From Gammaproteobacteria bacterium (lineage in GTDB: Bacteria > Pseudomonadota > Gammaproteobacteria > Pseudomonadales > Pseudomonadaceae), in assembly GCA_012728415.1 (NCBI GenBank), contig JAAYFD010000032.1, positions 59,512-123,511 on the forward strand: DNA of 64,000 nt. Reading direction: 5' to 3'. The notes beneath the pieces are model-generated. The model saw only the letters and a list, made by a program, of their open reading frames with translations, did not search any database and was not told where the DNA came from. Below are positions 20,067 through 30,575 of this stretch, in pieces. How positions within the stretch are numbered: the first letter of the stretch is position 1; each line of letters opens with the position of its first letter. A program made the position numbers and the translations under genes.

Positions 20067-20644
20067 GCCTGATCCTGATTGCGGTCATCACCCTGACCGT
20101 ACTGAGCCTGCTTTTTGGTGCCATTCTCGGCTTCGCTGCCGTCCGCTTTCGCGTCGAAGGCAACCCGATCGTTGACCAGATCAACGCCCTGTTGCCACAA
20201 ACCCAGTGCGGCCAGTGCGGTTATCCCGGCTGCCGCCCCTACGCCGAAGCCATTGCCAACGGTGACAAGATCAACAAGTGTCCGCCCGGTGGCGAAGCCA
20301 CCATCCAGGCACTGGCAGACCTGCTGGATGTCGAGCCTGAACCGCTGGATGCCGCAGAAGGCGAAAAACCGGTACAGGTTGCCTATATCCGCGAAGACGA
20401 ATGTATCGGCTGCACCAAGTGCATCCAGGCCTGCCCGGTGGACGCCATTCTCGGCGCTGCACGGCAGATGCACACCGTAATCGTCAGCGAATGCACCGGC
20501 TGCGACCTCTGCGTCGAGCCCTGCCCCGTGGACTGCATCGAAATGCGTCCGGTAACCGGCGACCTGCGCAGCTGGGCATGGGAGCAGCCCGCCAGCACAC
20601 CCGACTTGCTGATGATTGCCACCGACAGGGAGGTACAGGCATGA
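20063..20644 (+). CDS. rnfB: Rnf complex iron-sulfur subunit RnfB
   Basis: Membrane-anchored ferredoxin-like subunit (193 aa) that feeds electrons into the complex. It has an N-terminal helix, a four-cysteine domain [16 protein letters not shown], and two 4Fe-4S ferredoxin motifs, [16 protein letters not shown] and [16 protein letters not shown]. It overlaps rnfA by 4 nt and rnfC by ATGA, indicating translational coupling. Confidence 0.96.
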   Translation: MSLILIAVITLTVLSLLFGAILGFAAVRFRVEGNPIVDQINALLPQTQCGQCGYPGCRPYAEAIANGDKINKCPPGGEATIQALADLLDVEPEPLDAAEGEKPVQVAYIREDECIGCTKCIQACPVDAILGAARQMHTVIVSECTGCDLCVEPCPVDCIEMRPVTGDLRSWAWEQPASTPDLLMIATDREVQA

Positions 20645-22551
20645 CTGCCAACTGGCCCTTGCACAGATTCCACGGCGGCATTCATCCGCCAGAAAACAAA
20701 ACACAATCCACCAGCGGCCCAATCCGGCAAGCGCCACTGCCGACCCTACTGGTGGTGCCGCTGCTGCAGCATATCGGCCAGCCGGCCGAACCCTGTGTCA
20801 GTGAAGGTGAACGGGTTTACAAAGGCCAGCTGATTGCCCTTCCTGCCGGCCTCGGTGCGGCCGTGCATGCGCCCAGCTCCGGCATCGTACAGCGCATTGG
20901 CGCGGCCCCCTATCCGCATGCTTCCGGCCAGACATTCACTGCCATCGAAATTGCCACCGACGGCAAAGATGAATGGCACCCCGACATCCAGCCGGCCGAT
21001 CCCGCCAGTCTGGACGATGAACAGCTGTTGCAGCGCATCCGGCAAGCCGGCATCAGCGGCATGGGCGGTGCCGGTTTCCCCACCGCCACCAAGCTGCACA
21101 GCGGCCAGCAGTCCAGCATTGATACCCTGATCATCAACGGTACCGAGTGTGAGCCCTACATCACTGCGGATGATATGCTGATGCGTGAGCGCGCAGCCGC
21201 CATCGTGGCCGGCAGTGCCATTTTGCAGCGTCTGCTGCAGGCCCGCCAGGTGGTGGTCGCCATTGAAGACAACAAGCCGGAAGCGGTTGCCGCCATGCAA
21301 AACGCTGTCCAGCAATCCAACTGGCATGTGGTGGTTGTTCCCACCCTGTACCCGTCCGGCGGCGAGCGCCAGCTGATCAAGATCATCACCGGGCTGGAAG
21401 TGCCTTCCGGCCGTTTGCCGGCCCACATCGGCATTGTCTGCCAAAACGTGGGGACGGCTGCCGCCGTGCACGATGCTGTCTATTTGGGCCAGCCACTGAT
21501 TTCCCGGGTTACCACCCTGACCGGTGCTGCCCTGCAACAGCCAATGAATGTGGAGTGCCTGATTGGCACCCCGGTCAACGAACTGCTGGAGCTGGCCGGC
21601 CTTGAACGCAAGCAGCTGAACCGGGTGATTGTTGGCGGCCCAATGATGGGTTTTAGCCTGGCCGACCTGAATGCACCAGCGATCAAGACCACCAACTGCC
21701 TGATAGCCAGTACCGAACAGGAAATGCCTGCACCCGAACCGGCCCTGCCCTGCATCCGCTGCGGCGAGTGCGAGCTGGTCTGTCCTGCCGGTCTGCTGCC
21801 ACAGCAACTACTGTTCTACGCTCAAGGGGGGGATCACGAACAACTGCAGGCCAACAACCTGTTTGACTGCATCGAGTGTGGCGCCTGCTCCTATGTCTGT
21901 TCCTCAAAAATCCCGCTGGTGCAGTACTACCGCTCAGCCAAGGCCGACATTCGCGAACAGCAGCAAAAGCAGGCCAAAGCTGAACACGCCCGCCAGCGCT
22001 TCGAGTTCCGCCAGGAGCGTCTACGCCTGGAAGAAGAGCGCAAAGCTGCCGAACGCCAGGCCCGCGCCGAGCGCATGGCTAAAGCCAAGGCGGCCAGAGA
22101 GCAGGCTGCTGCAGCCAAACCTGCACCAGCAGCTGACGGTCCGTCGGCCGATGCACTGAAAAAGCTGAAAATCGAAGCCAGCATGGCTCGTGTCGCGCTG
22201 GGCAAAGCAGAAAAACAGCTGGCCCAGCACGACACACCCGAGCTGCATGCCCAGGTCGAGCAGCTGCGGGCCGCCGCCGCCCGCGCACAACAGGCACTGG
22301 CCGATGCCGAAGCCAAAACAGCCCCGGCTACAGTAGCCGCCCCGGAAAAAACCGACAAAACCGGTAAGCCGGCCCTGAGCGAAGCCGCCAAAAAAGCCAA
22401 GATCGAACTGGCCATGGCCAAAGCTGCACTGAAAAAAGCCGAACGGGCCGAAGCGCCCGAAGAGGAACTGGGTGCGCTGCGCGAAGCCCTGGCCAACGCC
22501 GAACAAGCTCTGTCCACAGCAGAAGCCGGGCCCGCAATGGCCAGTGAATAA
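20641..22551 (+). CDS. rnfC: Rnf complex NADH/FMN subunit RnfC
   Basis: Peripheral subunit carrying the NADH/FMN site and two 4Fe-4S clusters. From the ATG at 20641 (ATGA overlap with rnfB) it is 636 aa. The nucleotide-binding region [13 protein letters not shown] and the cluster motifs [17 protein letters not shown] and [18 protein letters not shown] are seen. The C-terminal ~170 residues are an Ala/Lys/Glu-rich low-complexity coiled region, as in many gammaproteobacterial RnfC proteins, with two copies of a [18 protein letters not shown]-like unit. The track's longer start (20401) reads rnfB in another frame. Confidence 0.95.
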   Translation: MTANWPLHRFHGGIHPPENKTQSTSGPIRQAPLPTLLVVPLLQHIGQPAEPCVSEGERVYKGQLIALPAGLGAAVHAPSSGIVQRIGAAPYPHASGQTFTAIEIATDGKDEWHPDIQPADPASLDDEQLLQRIRQAGISGMGGAGFPTATKLHSGQQSSIDTLIINGTECEPYITADDMLMRERAAAIVAGSAILQRLLQARQVVVAIEDNKPEAVAAMQNAVQQSNWHVVVVPTLYPSGGERQLIKIITGLEVPSGRLPAHIGIVCQNVGTAAAVHDAVYLGQPLISRVTTLTGAALQQPMNVECLIGTPVNELLELAGLERKQLNRVIVGGPMMGFSLADLNAPAIKTTNCLIASTEQEMPAPEPALPCIRCGECELVCPAGLLPQQLLFYAQGGDHEQLQANNLFDCIECGACSYVCSSKIPLVQYYRSAKADIREQQQKQAKAEHARQRFEFRQERLRLEEERKAAERQARAERMAKAKAAREQAAAAKPAPAADGPSADALKKLKIEASMARVALGKAEKQLAQHDTPELHAQVEQLRAAAARAQQALADAEAKTAPATVAAPEKTDKTGKPALSEAAKKAKIELAMAKAALKKAERAEAPEEELGALREALANAEQALSTAEAGPAMASE

Positions 22552-22562
22552 CCGGAGTTTTC

Positions 22563-23597
22563 ATGTTTTTAACTCAAGTCACCTCACCCCATGCCGTACG
22601 CAAGGATCACACGCGCAACCTGATGCTGCGTGTCATTCTGGCAGCCATTCCCGGTCTGCTGGTGTCCTGCTGGTTCTTCGGTCTGGGTCCACTGTTCAAC
22701 GTGCTGTTGTGCGCCCTGTTTGCCACCGGCTTTGAAAGCCTGGTCCTGAAACTGCGCCAGCGTCCGGTAATGTTTTATCTGAAAGACTACAGCGTACTGG
22801 TGACTGCCGTATTGCTGGGGCTGGCCCTGCCGCCCTGGTCACCCTGGTGGCTGCTGCTGGTCGCCACCGGTTTTGCCGTGGTGTTTGGCAAGCAGCTGTT
22901 TGGCGGACTGGGGCAAAATCCGTTCAACCCGGCCATGCTCGGTTATGTGGTGGTGCTGGTTTCCTTCCCGGTCGAGATGACCAGCTGGCCGGCTGCCCAC
23001 GCCGTAACCCTGCAGGGCGGGTTGGCCCACATGTTCGCCGGTACACCCTGGCTGGACGGCTGGAGCCAGGCCACCGTGCTGGACAGCCTGAAAAACAATC
23101 AGGGCCTGACTCTCGACGAGCTCTGGCAGGGTTACAACGGCTTTGGCTGGTTGTCCAGCCTGGACAGCGAGCTGACCAACCTGGCCTTTCTGCTCGGTGG
23201 CCTGTGGCTCCTGCACAAGCGCGTTTACACCTGGCACGCACCGGTCGGCATGCTGGCGGCACTGTTCGTCATGAGCCTGGTATTCTGGGGCGGCAGCGGC
23301 TCGGAGTCGAACGGCTCACCGCTGTTTCACCTGTTCAGCGGTGCCACCATGCTGGGTGCCTTTTTCATCATAACCGACCCGGTCAGCAGTGCCACCAGTA
23401 CCCGTGGCCGCCTGCTGTTCGGCATCGGCGCCGGTGTGCTGATTTACATTATCCGCAGCTGGGGCGGTTACCCGGATGCCATTGCTTTCTCGGTGCTGCT
23501 GATGAACCTCTGCGCGCCCACGCTGGACTACTTTACCCGGCCACGAGTCTACGGGCATGACAAAGCCAGACGCGGCTTCAACACGGAGGGCCAGTGA
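22563..23597 (+). CDS. rnfD: Rnf complex subunit RnfD
   Basis: Integral membrane flavoprotein subunit of Rnf (344 aa) with covalent FMN on a threonine. The expected attachment segment is [16 protein letters not shown], and [17 protein letters not shown] is a family signature. It begins 11 nt after rnfC; its TGA overlaps the rnfG ATG. Confidence 0.95.
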   Translation: MFLTQVTSPHAVRKDHTRNLMLRVILAAIPGLLVSCWFFGLGPLFNVLLCALFATGFESLVLKLRQRPVMFYLKDYSVLVTAVLLGLALPPWSPWWLLLVATGFAVVFGKQLFGGLGQNPFNPAMLGYVVVLVSFPVEMTSWPAAHAVTLQGGLAHMFAGTPWLDGWSQATVLDSLKNNQGLTLDELWQGYNGFGWLSSLDSELTNLAFLLGGLWLLHKRVYTWHAPVGMLAALFVMSLVFWGGSGSESNGSPLFHLFSGATMLGAFFIITDPVSSATSTRGRLLFGIGAGVLIYIIRSWGGYPDAIAFSVLLMNLCAPTLDYFTRPRVYGHDKARRGFNTEGQ

Positions 23598-24256
23598 TGA
23601 CCAACGCAGACAGCATGCCGCGCTCCATCCGCAAAAACGCCACCGCGCTGGGCCTGTTTGCCGCCATCACCGTGGCCATTGTGGCCCTGATCCAGCAGGG
23701 TACCGTCAGCCGCATTGACGACGCCCGCGCGCAGGCCCAGCTGCAGGCCCTGGCCGAAATTTTGCCTGCCGGCAGCTACGACAACAACCTGCTGGAACAC
23801 ACTCTGGTGCTGGATGACCCGCTGCTGGGCAACCGCACTGCACAGCCGGCCTATCTGGCCTTTCTGGATAACCGGCCCAGTGCCATCATTTTGCAGGCCA
23901 CCGCACCGGACGGCTACAGCGGCAGCATCCGCCTGCTGGTTGGCATCATGGCCGACGGCAACCTGGCGGGTGTGCGCGTACTGGAGCACAAGGAAACCCC
24001 GGGGCTGGGTGATAAAATTGAAACCAGCAAAAGCGACTGGATCTACAGCCTGACCGGGCGCAGCCTGAACAACCCGCCCAGCGAGCGCTGGGAGGTGAAA
24101 AAGAACCGGGGGGAGTTCGACCAGTTTGCCGGTGCCACCATTACCCCCAGCGCCGTCGTGCGGGCGGTACACAAGGCGCTGCAGTTTTACGATGCCCACC
24201 ATGAACAACTGTTCGCGTCGGCACTGGCCAGCGAGCAGCCGGAGGACTTGCCATGA
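23597..24256 (+). CDS. rnfG: Rnf complex subunit RnfG
   Basis: Periplasm-facing FMN-binding subunit of Rnf (219 aa). One N-terminal helix ([15 protein letters not shown]) is followed by the FMN domain; the covalent FMN threonine lies in [12 protein letters not shown] and [12 protein letters not shown] is conserved. I choose the ATG at 23597 in the overlap with rnfD (GGAGGG upstream); the track uses GTG 23594. Confidence 0.94.
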   Translation: MTNADSMPRSIRKNATALGLFAAITVAIVALIQQGTVSRIDDARAQAQLQALAEILPAGSYDNNLLEHTLVLDDPLLGNRTAQPAYLAFLDNRPSAIILQATAPDGYSGSIRLLVGIMADGNLAGVRVLEHKETPGLGDKIETSKSDWIYSLTGRSLNNPPSERWEVKKNRGEFDQFAGATITPSAVVRAVHKALQFYDAHHEQLFASALASEQPEDLP

Positions 24257-24963
24257 GCGTCAATTACAAGGAACTGACCGTCAACGGCCTGTGGAAAAAC
24301 AACCCCGGACTGGTCCAGCTGCTGGGCCTGTGTCCGTTGATGGGCACCAGTAACTCCACCGTCAACGCCCTGGGCCTGGGCATCGCCACCCTGCTGGTGC
24401 TGGCTTGCTCCAACGCTGCCGTATCGCTGATTCGCCATGCGGTCACGCCAGCCATCCGCCTGCCGGTATTTGTGATGATCATTGCCGCACTGACCACCTG
24501 CATCGAGTTGCTGATGCAGGCCTACACCTACCAGCTGTACATGATTCTTGGCGTGTTCATTCCGCTGATTACCACCAACTGCATCATCCTGGGCCGGGCC
24601 GAAGCCTTTGCCGCAAAGAACAGCGTGGCCAGCTCCGCCTATGACGGCTTCATCATGGGGCTGGGTTTTGCACTGGTGCTGCTGGCCATTGGCATGATTC
24701 GCGAACTACTGGGAACCGGCATGCTGTTTGCCAACATGCACCTGCTGCTGGGCCCCGTGGCTGCCAACTGGCAATGGGTAGTGTTTGAGAATTATCAGGG
24801 TTTCCTGCTGGCCATTTTGCCACCCGGTGCTTTTCTGGTAATGGGCCTGTTAATTGCCCTGAAAAACCATATCGATGACTGGGTACTGGCCCGTCAGCCC
24901 GCTGTGGCTCCAATCTCTACTGCTGCCGACCGCCGGGTGCGGGTGACGGGCGTGGTGGAGTAA
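24253..24963 (+). CDS. rnfE: Rnf complex subunit RnfE
   Basis: Integral membrane subunit of Rnf (236 aa), paralogous to Rnf[20 protein letters not shown] and [15 protein letters not shown] are diagnostic. It overlaps rnfG by 4 nt and ends the operon. The nth gene that often follows in Enterobacteria and some Pseudomonas is absent here. Confidence 0.95.
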   Translation: MSVNYKELTVNGLWKNNPGLVQLLGLCPLMGTSNSTVNALGLGIATLLVLACSNAAVSLIRHAVTPAIRLPVFVMIIAALTTCIELLMQAYTYQLYMILGVFIPLITTNCIILGRAEAFAAKNSVASSAYDGFIMGLGFALVLLAIGMIRELLGTGMLFANMHLLLGPVAANWQWVVFENYQGFLLAILPPGAFLVMGLLIALKNHIDDWVLARQPAVAPISTAADRRVRVTGVVE

Positions 24964-25169
24964 CACCCACCTCACGGCCCGATACAACGGTGTACGGGCC
25001 GCCCTCCCTGCCTGCTCTATCCCGTACCTGCGCGTTCATGCTTGAGCCATTTAACGTGAAATCCTCCAACATTGAGCCCCTGTCACAAACCTGTAACATA
25101 TTATCCATACTATTAGCGTGTAAATAATACAGGCCGTCCCTATTTGGACATTTCACAGCAGGAGCACTC

Positions 25170-25625
25170 ATGCACACCTTGGATATTGCCTGGTCAGAAG
25201 ATTATGCAACCGGCATCGACATCATTGATGAACAACACAAAAAACTTTTTGAGTTGTTCGCACAAGTTGACAGCATGACCCACACCGGCTCGGAAGATGA
25301 CATCAGGTATATCGTCAAACAACTGCTGGATTATGCTATTTCACACAACTCGTTTGAAGAAGGCTTGATGGAAGAAGCCGGCTATCCAATGGCCTCCTCC
25401 CACAAAAAAATTCATGATGCATTCAAAGAACGGGCCCTGTCATACGAGCAAAAAATCAACAATGAATCCAATCCTAAAAAACTGGCTCGTGAAATACGTA
25501 TCGATATCGGTCTCTGGCTGATCAACCATATCAAGCGCGAAGACCGACACTACGTTAATGACGTCAAAGCCTACCTGAAAAAAACTTCGCGCAAGCGCAA
25601 GCCGCTATTTGGGTTGCTGGGATAA
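25170..25625 (+). CDS. bacteriohemerythrin
   Basis: A single-domain di-iron O2-binding protein of 151 aa. Ligand motifs appear in order: a likely N-terminal histidine is missing from the first 10 residues apart from H2, then DEQHKKLFELF, HNSFEEGLMEEAGYP, HKKIHDAF and NHIKREDRHY. It may buffer or deliver oxygen or sense redox. It has its own upstream region of ~200 bp with AGGAG before the ATG and ends at a hairpin shared with murJ. Confidence 0.9.
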   Translation: MHTLDIAWSEDYATGIDIIDEQHKKLFELFAQVDSMTHTGSEDDIRYIVKQLLDYAISHNSFEEGLMEEAGYPMASSHKKIHDAFKERALSYEQKINNESNPKKLAREIRIDIGLWLINHIKREDRHYVNDVKAYLKKTSRKRKPLFGLLG

Positions 25626-25634
25626 TACAGTCAC

Positions 25635-25666
25635 GATTTGTTCTGCTTGAAAAACCAGAACAAATC
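25635..25666. terminator. hairpin between bacteriohemerythrin and murJ
   Basis: GATTTGTTCTG pairs perfectly with CAGAACAAATC across 10 nt, just past the hemerythrin stop. It lacks a strong T run, so termination is probable but not certain. Confidence 0.55.
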
Positions 25667-25669
25667 GCC

Positions 25670-27241
25670 TTACCGCCGAATGTCCCGCATCCGCAAACCT
25701 GTCAGCAACAGTCCAGCCACAAACGCCAGCATTCCGGCCACGACCAGAATACTGACCTCCAGCACCCGATGCTGCCAGCCCCAGTCTAGCCACTCCTGCA
25801 CAGGCGCATTGAGCCACAGCACCACAGTCACCATCAGGGCACAGCCGGTCAGCAGTTGCATAATAAAGCGCGGCCAGCCGGGAGCTGCGCGGTAGACACC
25901 GGCCTTGTGCAAGCCCCACAGCAACAGGCCGGTGTTGAGCATGCTGGACAACGAAGTGGCCAGCGCCAGTCCTACATGCTGCAGCGGCCAGATCAGGATC
26001 AGATTCATCACCATATTGGCCACCATGCAGATCACGGCGATCCGCACGGGAGTCTTCATGTCCTGACGGGCAAAAAAGCCGGGGGCCAACACCTTGATCA
26101 GCATGAAGGTCAGCACGCCCAGCGAGTAGGCCTGCAAGGCACCGGCCGACTGGCGCACATCCTCACCGGTCATCTGGCCATAGTGAAACAGCGTGGCAAT
26201 CAGCGGCTCGGCCAGCACGCCCAGCGCCAACGCCGCCGGCACCCCTACCAGCAACACCATGCGCAAAGCCCAGTCAATGGTAGAAGAAAAAGCTTTCGGA
26301 TCATCCCCGGCATGCTGGCGTGACAGCGCCGGCAAAATCACCGTACCAATGGCGATACCAAACGCCCCCAGCGGCAACTCGGACAGGCGGTCGGCATAGT
26401 ACAGCCAGGACACGCTACCGGTAACCAGAAACGACGCCAGTACGGTATCCAGCAACAGGTTGATCTGGCTGACCCCTACACCAAACAGCGCTGGCAGCAT
26501 CAGCAACAGGATGCGCTTGACACCCTCGTGCCCTCTTGAAGGTCTGGGCAATGGCAACAGCCGAATTTGCCACAAAAAAGGCAACTGGAACAACAGCTGA
26601 GCAACACCTGCAATAAGCACACCCCAGGCCAGCGCCATGATCGGCTGGTCAAACAGCGGACTCAAGAATATCGCGGCACCAATCATCGACAGGTTAAGCA
26701 GCACGGGCGTGAATGCCGGCACCGCAAAGCGGCCATAGCTGTTGAGAATGCCGCCACAAAAAGCAGTCAGCGACACCAGCATCAGATAAGGGAACGTAAT
26801 GCGCAGCAGCTCGCCGGCCAGTTGCAACTTGGCCGGATCCATACGAAAGCCCGGTGCAAACAGCATGATTAGCCAGGGCGACAACCCGACACCCAGCAGG
26901 GTAATGATGGTCAGGACAAAGCTCAGCCGGCCGGCAGTGCGGTCAACCAGGTTTTTTACCTCGGCCAGAGTGCGTTTTTCCCGGTACTCGGACAGCACTG
27001 GCACAAAAGCCTGGGCAAAAGCACCCTCGGCAAATAGCCGGCGCAAAAAATTGGGAATCTTGAAGGCAATAAAAAAGGCATCAGCAGCCGGACTGGAACC
27101 AAAATAACCGGCAACCACAATGTCACGCACCATGCCCAGTATGCGCGACAACATGGTCATCGTACTGACCACTGCGCTGGACCGCAACAAGCCACTGCCT
27201 TTCCGACCCCGCTCTGTATGCTCCTGCATATCCCTGTCCAC
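25670..27241 (-). CDS. murJ: lipid II flippase MurJ
   Basis: Polytopic inner-membrane protein (523 aa, 14 predicted helices) that flips the peptidoglycan precursor lipid II. Diagnostic segments include SRILGMVRDIVVAGYFG, ADAFFIAFKIPNFLRRLFAEGAFAQAFVPV and a conserved pattern of helices to the C-terminus. Start is one of two close Mets (27241 or 27229). The usual neighbours rpsT and ribF are not seen here. Confidence 0.95.
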   Translation of the reverse strand: MDRDMQEHTERGRKGSGLLRSSAVVSTMTMLSRILGMVRDIVVAGYFGSSPAADAFFIAFKIPNFLRRLFAEGAFAQAFVPVLSEYREKRTLAEVKNLVDRTAGRLSFVLTIITLLGVGLSPWLIMLFAPGFRMDPAKLQLAGELLRITFPYLMLVSLTAFCGGILNSYGRFAVPAFTPVLLNLSMIGAAIFLSPLFDQPIMALAWGVLIAGVAQLLFQLPFLWQIRLLPLPRPSRGHEGVKRILLLMLPALFGVGVSQINLLLDTVLASFLVTGSVSWLYYADRLSELPLGAFGIAIGTVILPALSRQHAGDDPKAFSSTIDWALRMVLLVGVPAALALGVLAEPLIATLFHYGQMTGEDVRQSAGALQAYSLGVLTFMLIKVLAPGFFARQDMKTPVRIAVICMVANMVMNLILIWPLQHVGLALATSLSSMLNTGLLLWGLHKAGVYRAAPGWPRFIMQLLTGCALMVTVVLWLNAPVQEWLDWGWQHRVLEVSILVVAGMLAFVAGLLLTGLRMRDIRR

Positions 27242-27540
27242 ACCGCTAAAAAAGAGAGCTTATTCTACGGAAACCTCCCGTCATTGCCTATGTTTGCTTA
27301 TCACCAGGGGTGCACGATAGCTGTCAGCCGAGCATGAGTCGTTTGTTTGACGCCAATTATTCTTGCATCGACCGCCTGCATCCTTCAGACTTGGTAAAAA
27401 CTGCAACGTACACTTGGCGGCACCTGCTTCACCCCTGCAGCTACAATCAGGCCATTGCCTGCACAACACAACTGAAACGACAACCCGCGCTGATGTGCGT
27501 TACCCTGTTCTTGAGCAACTACAATAAAAGGACAAACTTC

Positions 27541-28827
27541 TTGGACGACCTGACCGGATTTCTAGATCGCCAGGAATGCATACTGGAAGCAGAGCGCCTG
27601 TCTACCCGGGCCCGATATAACAACAGCACCCTGTGCGCCCTATGGATCAGCCTGAATCGCTTTCGTGAAGTCAACACATCCTTTGGTCATCAGGCAGGTG
27701 ATGAGGTTTTGGCCCGGCTTGCTCAACGCCTGGCAGAGCAGGTATCACCTGCCCATCCAATCGCTCGCATTGGCGCTGACGAATTTCTTGTGCTCTTGCC
27801 GGACATACCACTGGCAACCGCAATGGCGCTGGCCAACCGCATTCACTCAGCCTTGCGTGAGCCCCTGCTGGTAGGGCGGGTCACCTGGCGCCAGTCGTGC
27901 AGCATAGGTCTGGCCAAACTTGGCAATGAGCCTGGCATCGGCCTGCTTGAGCGTGCCGACCAGGCCATGCAGGAGGCCAAACAAAGCCAGGGGGCACTGC
28001 TGACTGCAACTGCTATTGGCACTGACCGTGACAGCCAGGCGACCACGCTCAAGCGCGAAGAGCTAAGCATTGAAGAGATGCTTCATGAAGCCATGGAAAA
28101 CGGTGGTTTTTCCCTGCAGTACCAGCCGGTTATTGATGTCATCAGTAGCCAGGTCGTTGCCTGCGAGGCCCTGATGCGCTGCCGGGTGCGGGGCGAAAAC
28201 CTGACCCCGGACCAGTTCATTCCGGTAGCAGAAAAAACCGGCATGATCATTGAGCTGGGTGACTGGACCCTGTTGACCGCCGCACGCACAGCCGAACGGC
28301 TACTGGCTGCCGGCCATCCAACCAGGCTTGCAGTCAACGTCTCGCGCGCCCAGCTGACTGCCCCGAAGTTTCAGCAAACATTGCACGCGTTGCTGACGGT
28401 CAGCAATCTGCCCCCCTCATTGCTGGAGCTGGAGCTGACCGAATCTTTGTTTATGGACGCCTCGCCGGCAGTGCGCTGCAACCTGGATGCTGCAGTCGAA
28501 GCCGGACTGTCCCTGGCCATTGATGACTTTGGTACCGGGTATTCATGCCTTGCTTACCTAAAAGACATTCCGGCCAACAAGCTCAAGCTTGACCGCACCT
28601 TTGTCAAACACCTGCCAGAAGACCGCAAATCACTGGCCATTGTGCGCGCCATTACCCGGCTCGCCCAGGACCTGGGCATGACCGTCGTTGCCGAGGGCGT
28701 TGAAACTACCCAGCAGCGGGATATACTCATGAACGCAGGCGTCAATGCCCTGCAGGGCTATCTCTTTAGCCGACCGCTTCCCGAAACCAGGCTGGAAGCC
28801 TGGCTAAGCTCTTTTGAAGGGGGTTGA
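27541..28827 (+). CDS. GGDEF-EAL cyclic-di-GMP phosphodiesterase with degenerate GGDEF
   Basis: Cytosolic signalling protein of ~428 aa: GGDEF domain then EAL domain. The GGDEF signature is altered to GADEF (RIGADEFLVLLP), and no RxxD inhibitory site precedes it, so cyclase activity is doubtful. The EAL domain keeps CEALMRCR, ELELTESLF, IDDFGTGYS and VVAEGVE, so c-di-GMP hydrolysis is likely. I choose TTG 27541, which has AAAGGA 8 nt upstream and begins right at DDLTGFLDRQ; the upstream 230 nt of the track ORF (from 27310) translate into domain-less sequence. ATG 27334 or 27493 remain possible. Its stop is directly followed by the HDOD gene. Confidence 0.88.
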   Translation: MDDLTGFLDRQECILEAERLSTRARYNNSTLCALWISLNRFREVNTSFGHQAGDEVLARLAQRLAEQVSPAHPIARIGADEFLVLLPDIPLATAMALANRIHSALREPLLVGRVTWRQSCSIGLAKLGNEPGIGLLERADQAMQEAKQSQGALLTATAIGTDRDSQATTLKREELSIEEMLHEAMENGGFSLQYQPVIDVISSQVVACEALMRCRVRGENLTPDQFIPVAEKTGMIIELGDWTLLTAARTAERLLAAGHPTRLAVNVSRAQLTAPKFQQTLHALLTVSNLPPSLLELELTESLFMDASPAVRCNLDAAVEAGLSLAIDDFGTGYSCLAYLKDIPANKLKLDRTFVKHLPEDRKSLAIVRAITRLAQDLGMTVVAEGVETTQQRDILMNAGVNALQGYLFSRPLPETRLEAWLSSFEGG

Positions 28828-29700
28828 ATGATGGATGTTCCCCAAAAGACCGGACTGGCTGACCAGCTGCTCATTGGTATCGATCAGAACTCAGTCCCAC
28901 CCTGCCCGGCCATTTTACAGCGCGTAGTAAACGAGTCGCAAAAACCGGAGCCGGACCTGCGCCAGCTGGCTACTATTGTTAGTGGTGATGTTGGTATTGC
29001 TGCCAGTCTGCTAAAAACAGTCAACTCTCCATTTTACGGCCTGCCCGGAAAGGCACATACCGTTCAACAGGCCATCAGCCTGCTCGGGATACGTCCAACC
29101 GTCAATGCTGTGGCCAGCCTGGCTTTACAGCAAGTATTGCCACCCCCGCCAAAACTGGAACGCTTCTGGGATGGCTCAATGAAGATTGCCCGCCTGTCCG
29201 GCTGGCTGGCGCAAAAGCTGGGCCCGGCCATCAAAACCAGTGCCGACCTGGCCTACACTTTCGCCCTGTTTCGTGATGCCGGCATTCCGCTGATGCTGAA
29301 CAGGTATCCGGACTATTACACAACACTTGAAGAAGCCAACAACTGCCCAGAACGACTGTTCACCCAGATCGAAGAAGATCGTCACGCCACCAGCCATGCG
29401 CTGGTCGGATACCTCCTGGCGCAGTCTTGGTGGCTGTCGCCCAACACCTGCACGGCTGTTCGCTATCACCACGACATCAGCATGATGTCATCGCACACCT
29501 GGGTTTTATCAAAAGAGGCTGGCGAGCTGATCGCATTGGCGCAACTGGCCGAACACCTGCTCCAGCATCTGACCGGCCAAAGCCAGACCCGTGAGTGGTG
29601 CAAAATGGGCACTGATATCCTGGCCCGCCTTCAGCTTACTGACTGTGCTGTGCAGGACTTGCTTGAAGAAGCCCGCAGCCTGTCCCTGATCGACAGCTAA
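28828..29700 (+). CDS. HDOD-domain protein
   Basis: A 290-aa HDOD protein, a non-catalytic relative of HD phosphohydrolases common in c-di-GMP and stress signalling. IDQNSVPPCPAILQRVVNES, LLKTVNSPFYGLPGKAHTVQQAISLLG are typical HDOD phrases. It begins one base after the stop of the GGDEF-EAL gene, so the two are almost certainly co-transcribed and may act together. Confidence 0.9.
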   Translation: MMDVPQKTGLADQLLIGIDQNSVPPCPAILQRVVNESQKPEPDLRQLATIVSGDVGIAASLLKTVNSPFYGLPGKAHTVQQAISLLGIRPTVNAVASLALQQVLPPPPKLERFWDGSMKIARLSGWLAQKLGPAIKTSADLAYTFALFRDAGIPLMLNRYPDYYTTLEEANNCPERLFTQIEEDRHATSHALVGYLLAQSWWLSPNTCTAVRYHHDISMMSSHTWVLSKEAGELIALAQLAEHLLQHLTGQSQTREWCKMGTDILARLQLTDCAVQDLLEEARSLSLIDS

Positions 29701-29736
29701 CGCCCACTGCGCCGCTGACCAGAGCAACGCAGCCGG

Positions 29737-30552
29737 CTAACGCCGGTTTTTTTGATAGATCGGTTGCACACGGGGAATTGCATTTTTCAGGTTTTGTATG
29801 CGCGTAGCCGAAGCCGGGTGTGTGCTCATAAACTGCGGGGGTGCACCACCACCGGCCTGCTCCATTTTCTGCCACAGGGTAATAGCTGCTTCCGGGTCAT
29901 AGCCGGCACGGGCGGCCAGCTCGATTCCAAGCAGGTCAGCTTCGATTTCGGCACTGCGACTATTGGGCAGCATCATGCCATAGTTGACCGCAACATCCAC
30001 CAGTGCCAGCCCTTCCTCACCCACGCCAAGCAAAGCGCCCACACCAGTCTTGGCCAGTTCTATGCCATAGGCACGCGACATTTGCTCCCGGCTGTGCTCG
30101 CGCAAGGCATGTGCAATCTCGTGCCCCATTACAGCGGCAATTTCTGCGTCGGTCAGCTTCAGCTTGTTGATCAGCCCGCTGTAAAAAATGATCTTGCCAC
30201 CCGGCCCACAATTGGCATTGATTTCGGGGCTGTCAATCAGGTTGACCTCCCACTGCCAGTTGCGGGCATCCTCACGAAAATAAGGCGCCTGGGCAATCAG
30301 CCGCTGTGCAACAGCCTGCAAACGGCGAGCCTGTGCACTGCTGGTGTCCAGCTTGCCCTTGCCACGGGCTTCCTGCAGAGTTTCGCGATACATCTGGGCG
30401 TAAGAGCGGTTAATTTCTTCCGTTGAAAGTGCGCTGAACATGTACTGTTTGCGCTGCACTCCCACTGCACCACTCTGCGTTGTATCTACGGCCTGACAAC
30501 CGGACAACAACACCGCAGCTGACAGGCTGCACACGACAAAAAAACGCTTCAC
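29737..30552 (-). CDS. M48-family metalloprotease lipoprotein
   Basis: Periplasmic zinc protease of the M48C (LoiP/YcaL-like) group, 271 aa. It carries a lipoprotein signal with lipobox LLSGC and zinc motif HEIAH within MGHEIAHALREHSREQM, and a third ligand in SAEIEADLLG. It is presumed attached to the outer membrane and to degrade misfolded envelope proteins. The C-terminal end FMSTHPASATRIQNL is the usual family end. It lies 24 nt downstream of the aspartic protease gene on the same strand. Confidence 0.92.
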   Translation of the reverse strand: MKRFFVVCSLSAAVLLSGCQAVDTTQSGAVGVQRKQYMFSALSTEEINRSYAQMYRETLQEARGKGKLDTSSAQARRLQAVAQRLIAQAPYFREDARNWQWEVNLIDSPEINANCGPGGKIIFYSGLINKLKLTDAEIAAVMGHEIAHALREHSREQMSRAYGIELAKTGVGALLGVGEEGLALVDVAVNYGMMLPNSRSAEIEADLLGIELAARAGYDPEAAITLWQKMEQAGGGAPPQFMSTHPASATRIQNLKNAIPRVQPIYQKNRR

Positions 30553-30575
30553 TGCAAATACCCTCGACAGACGGA

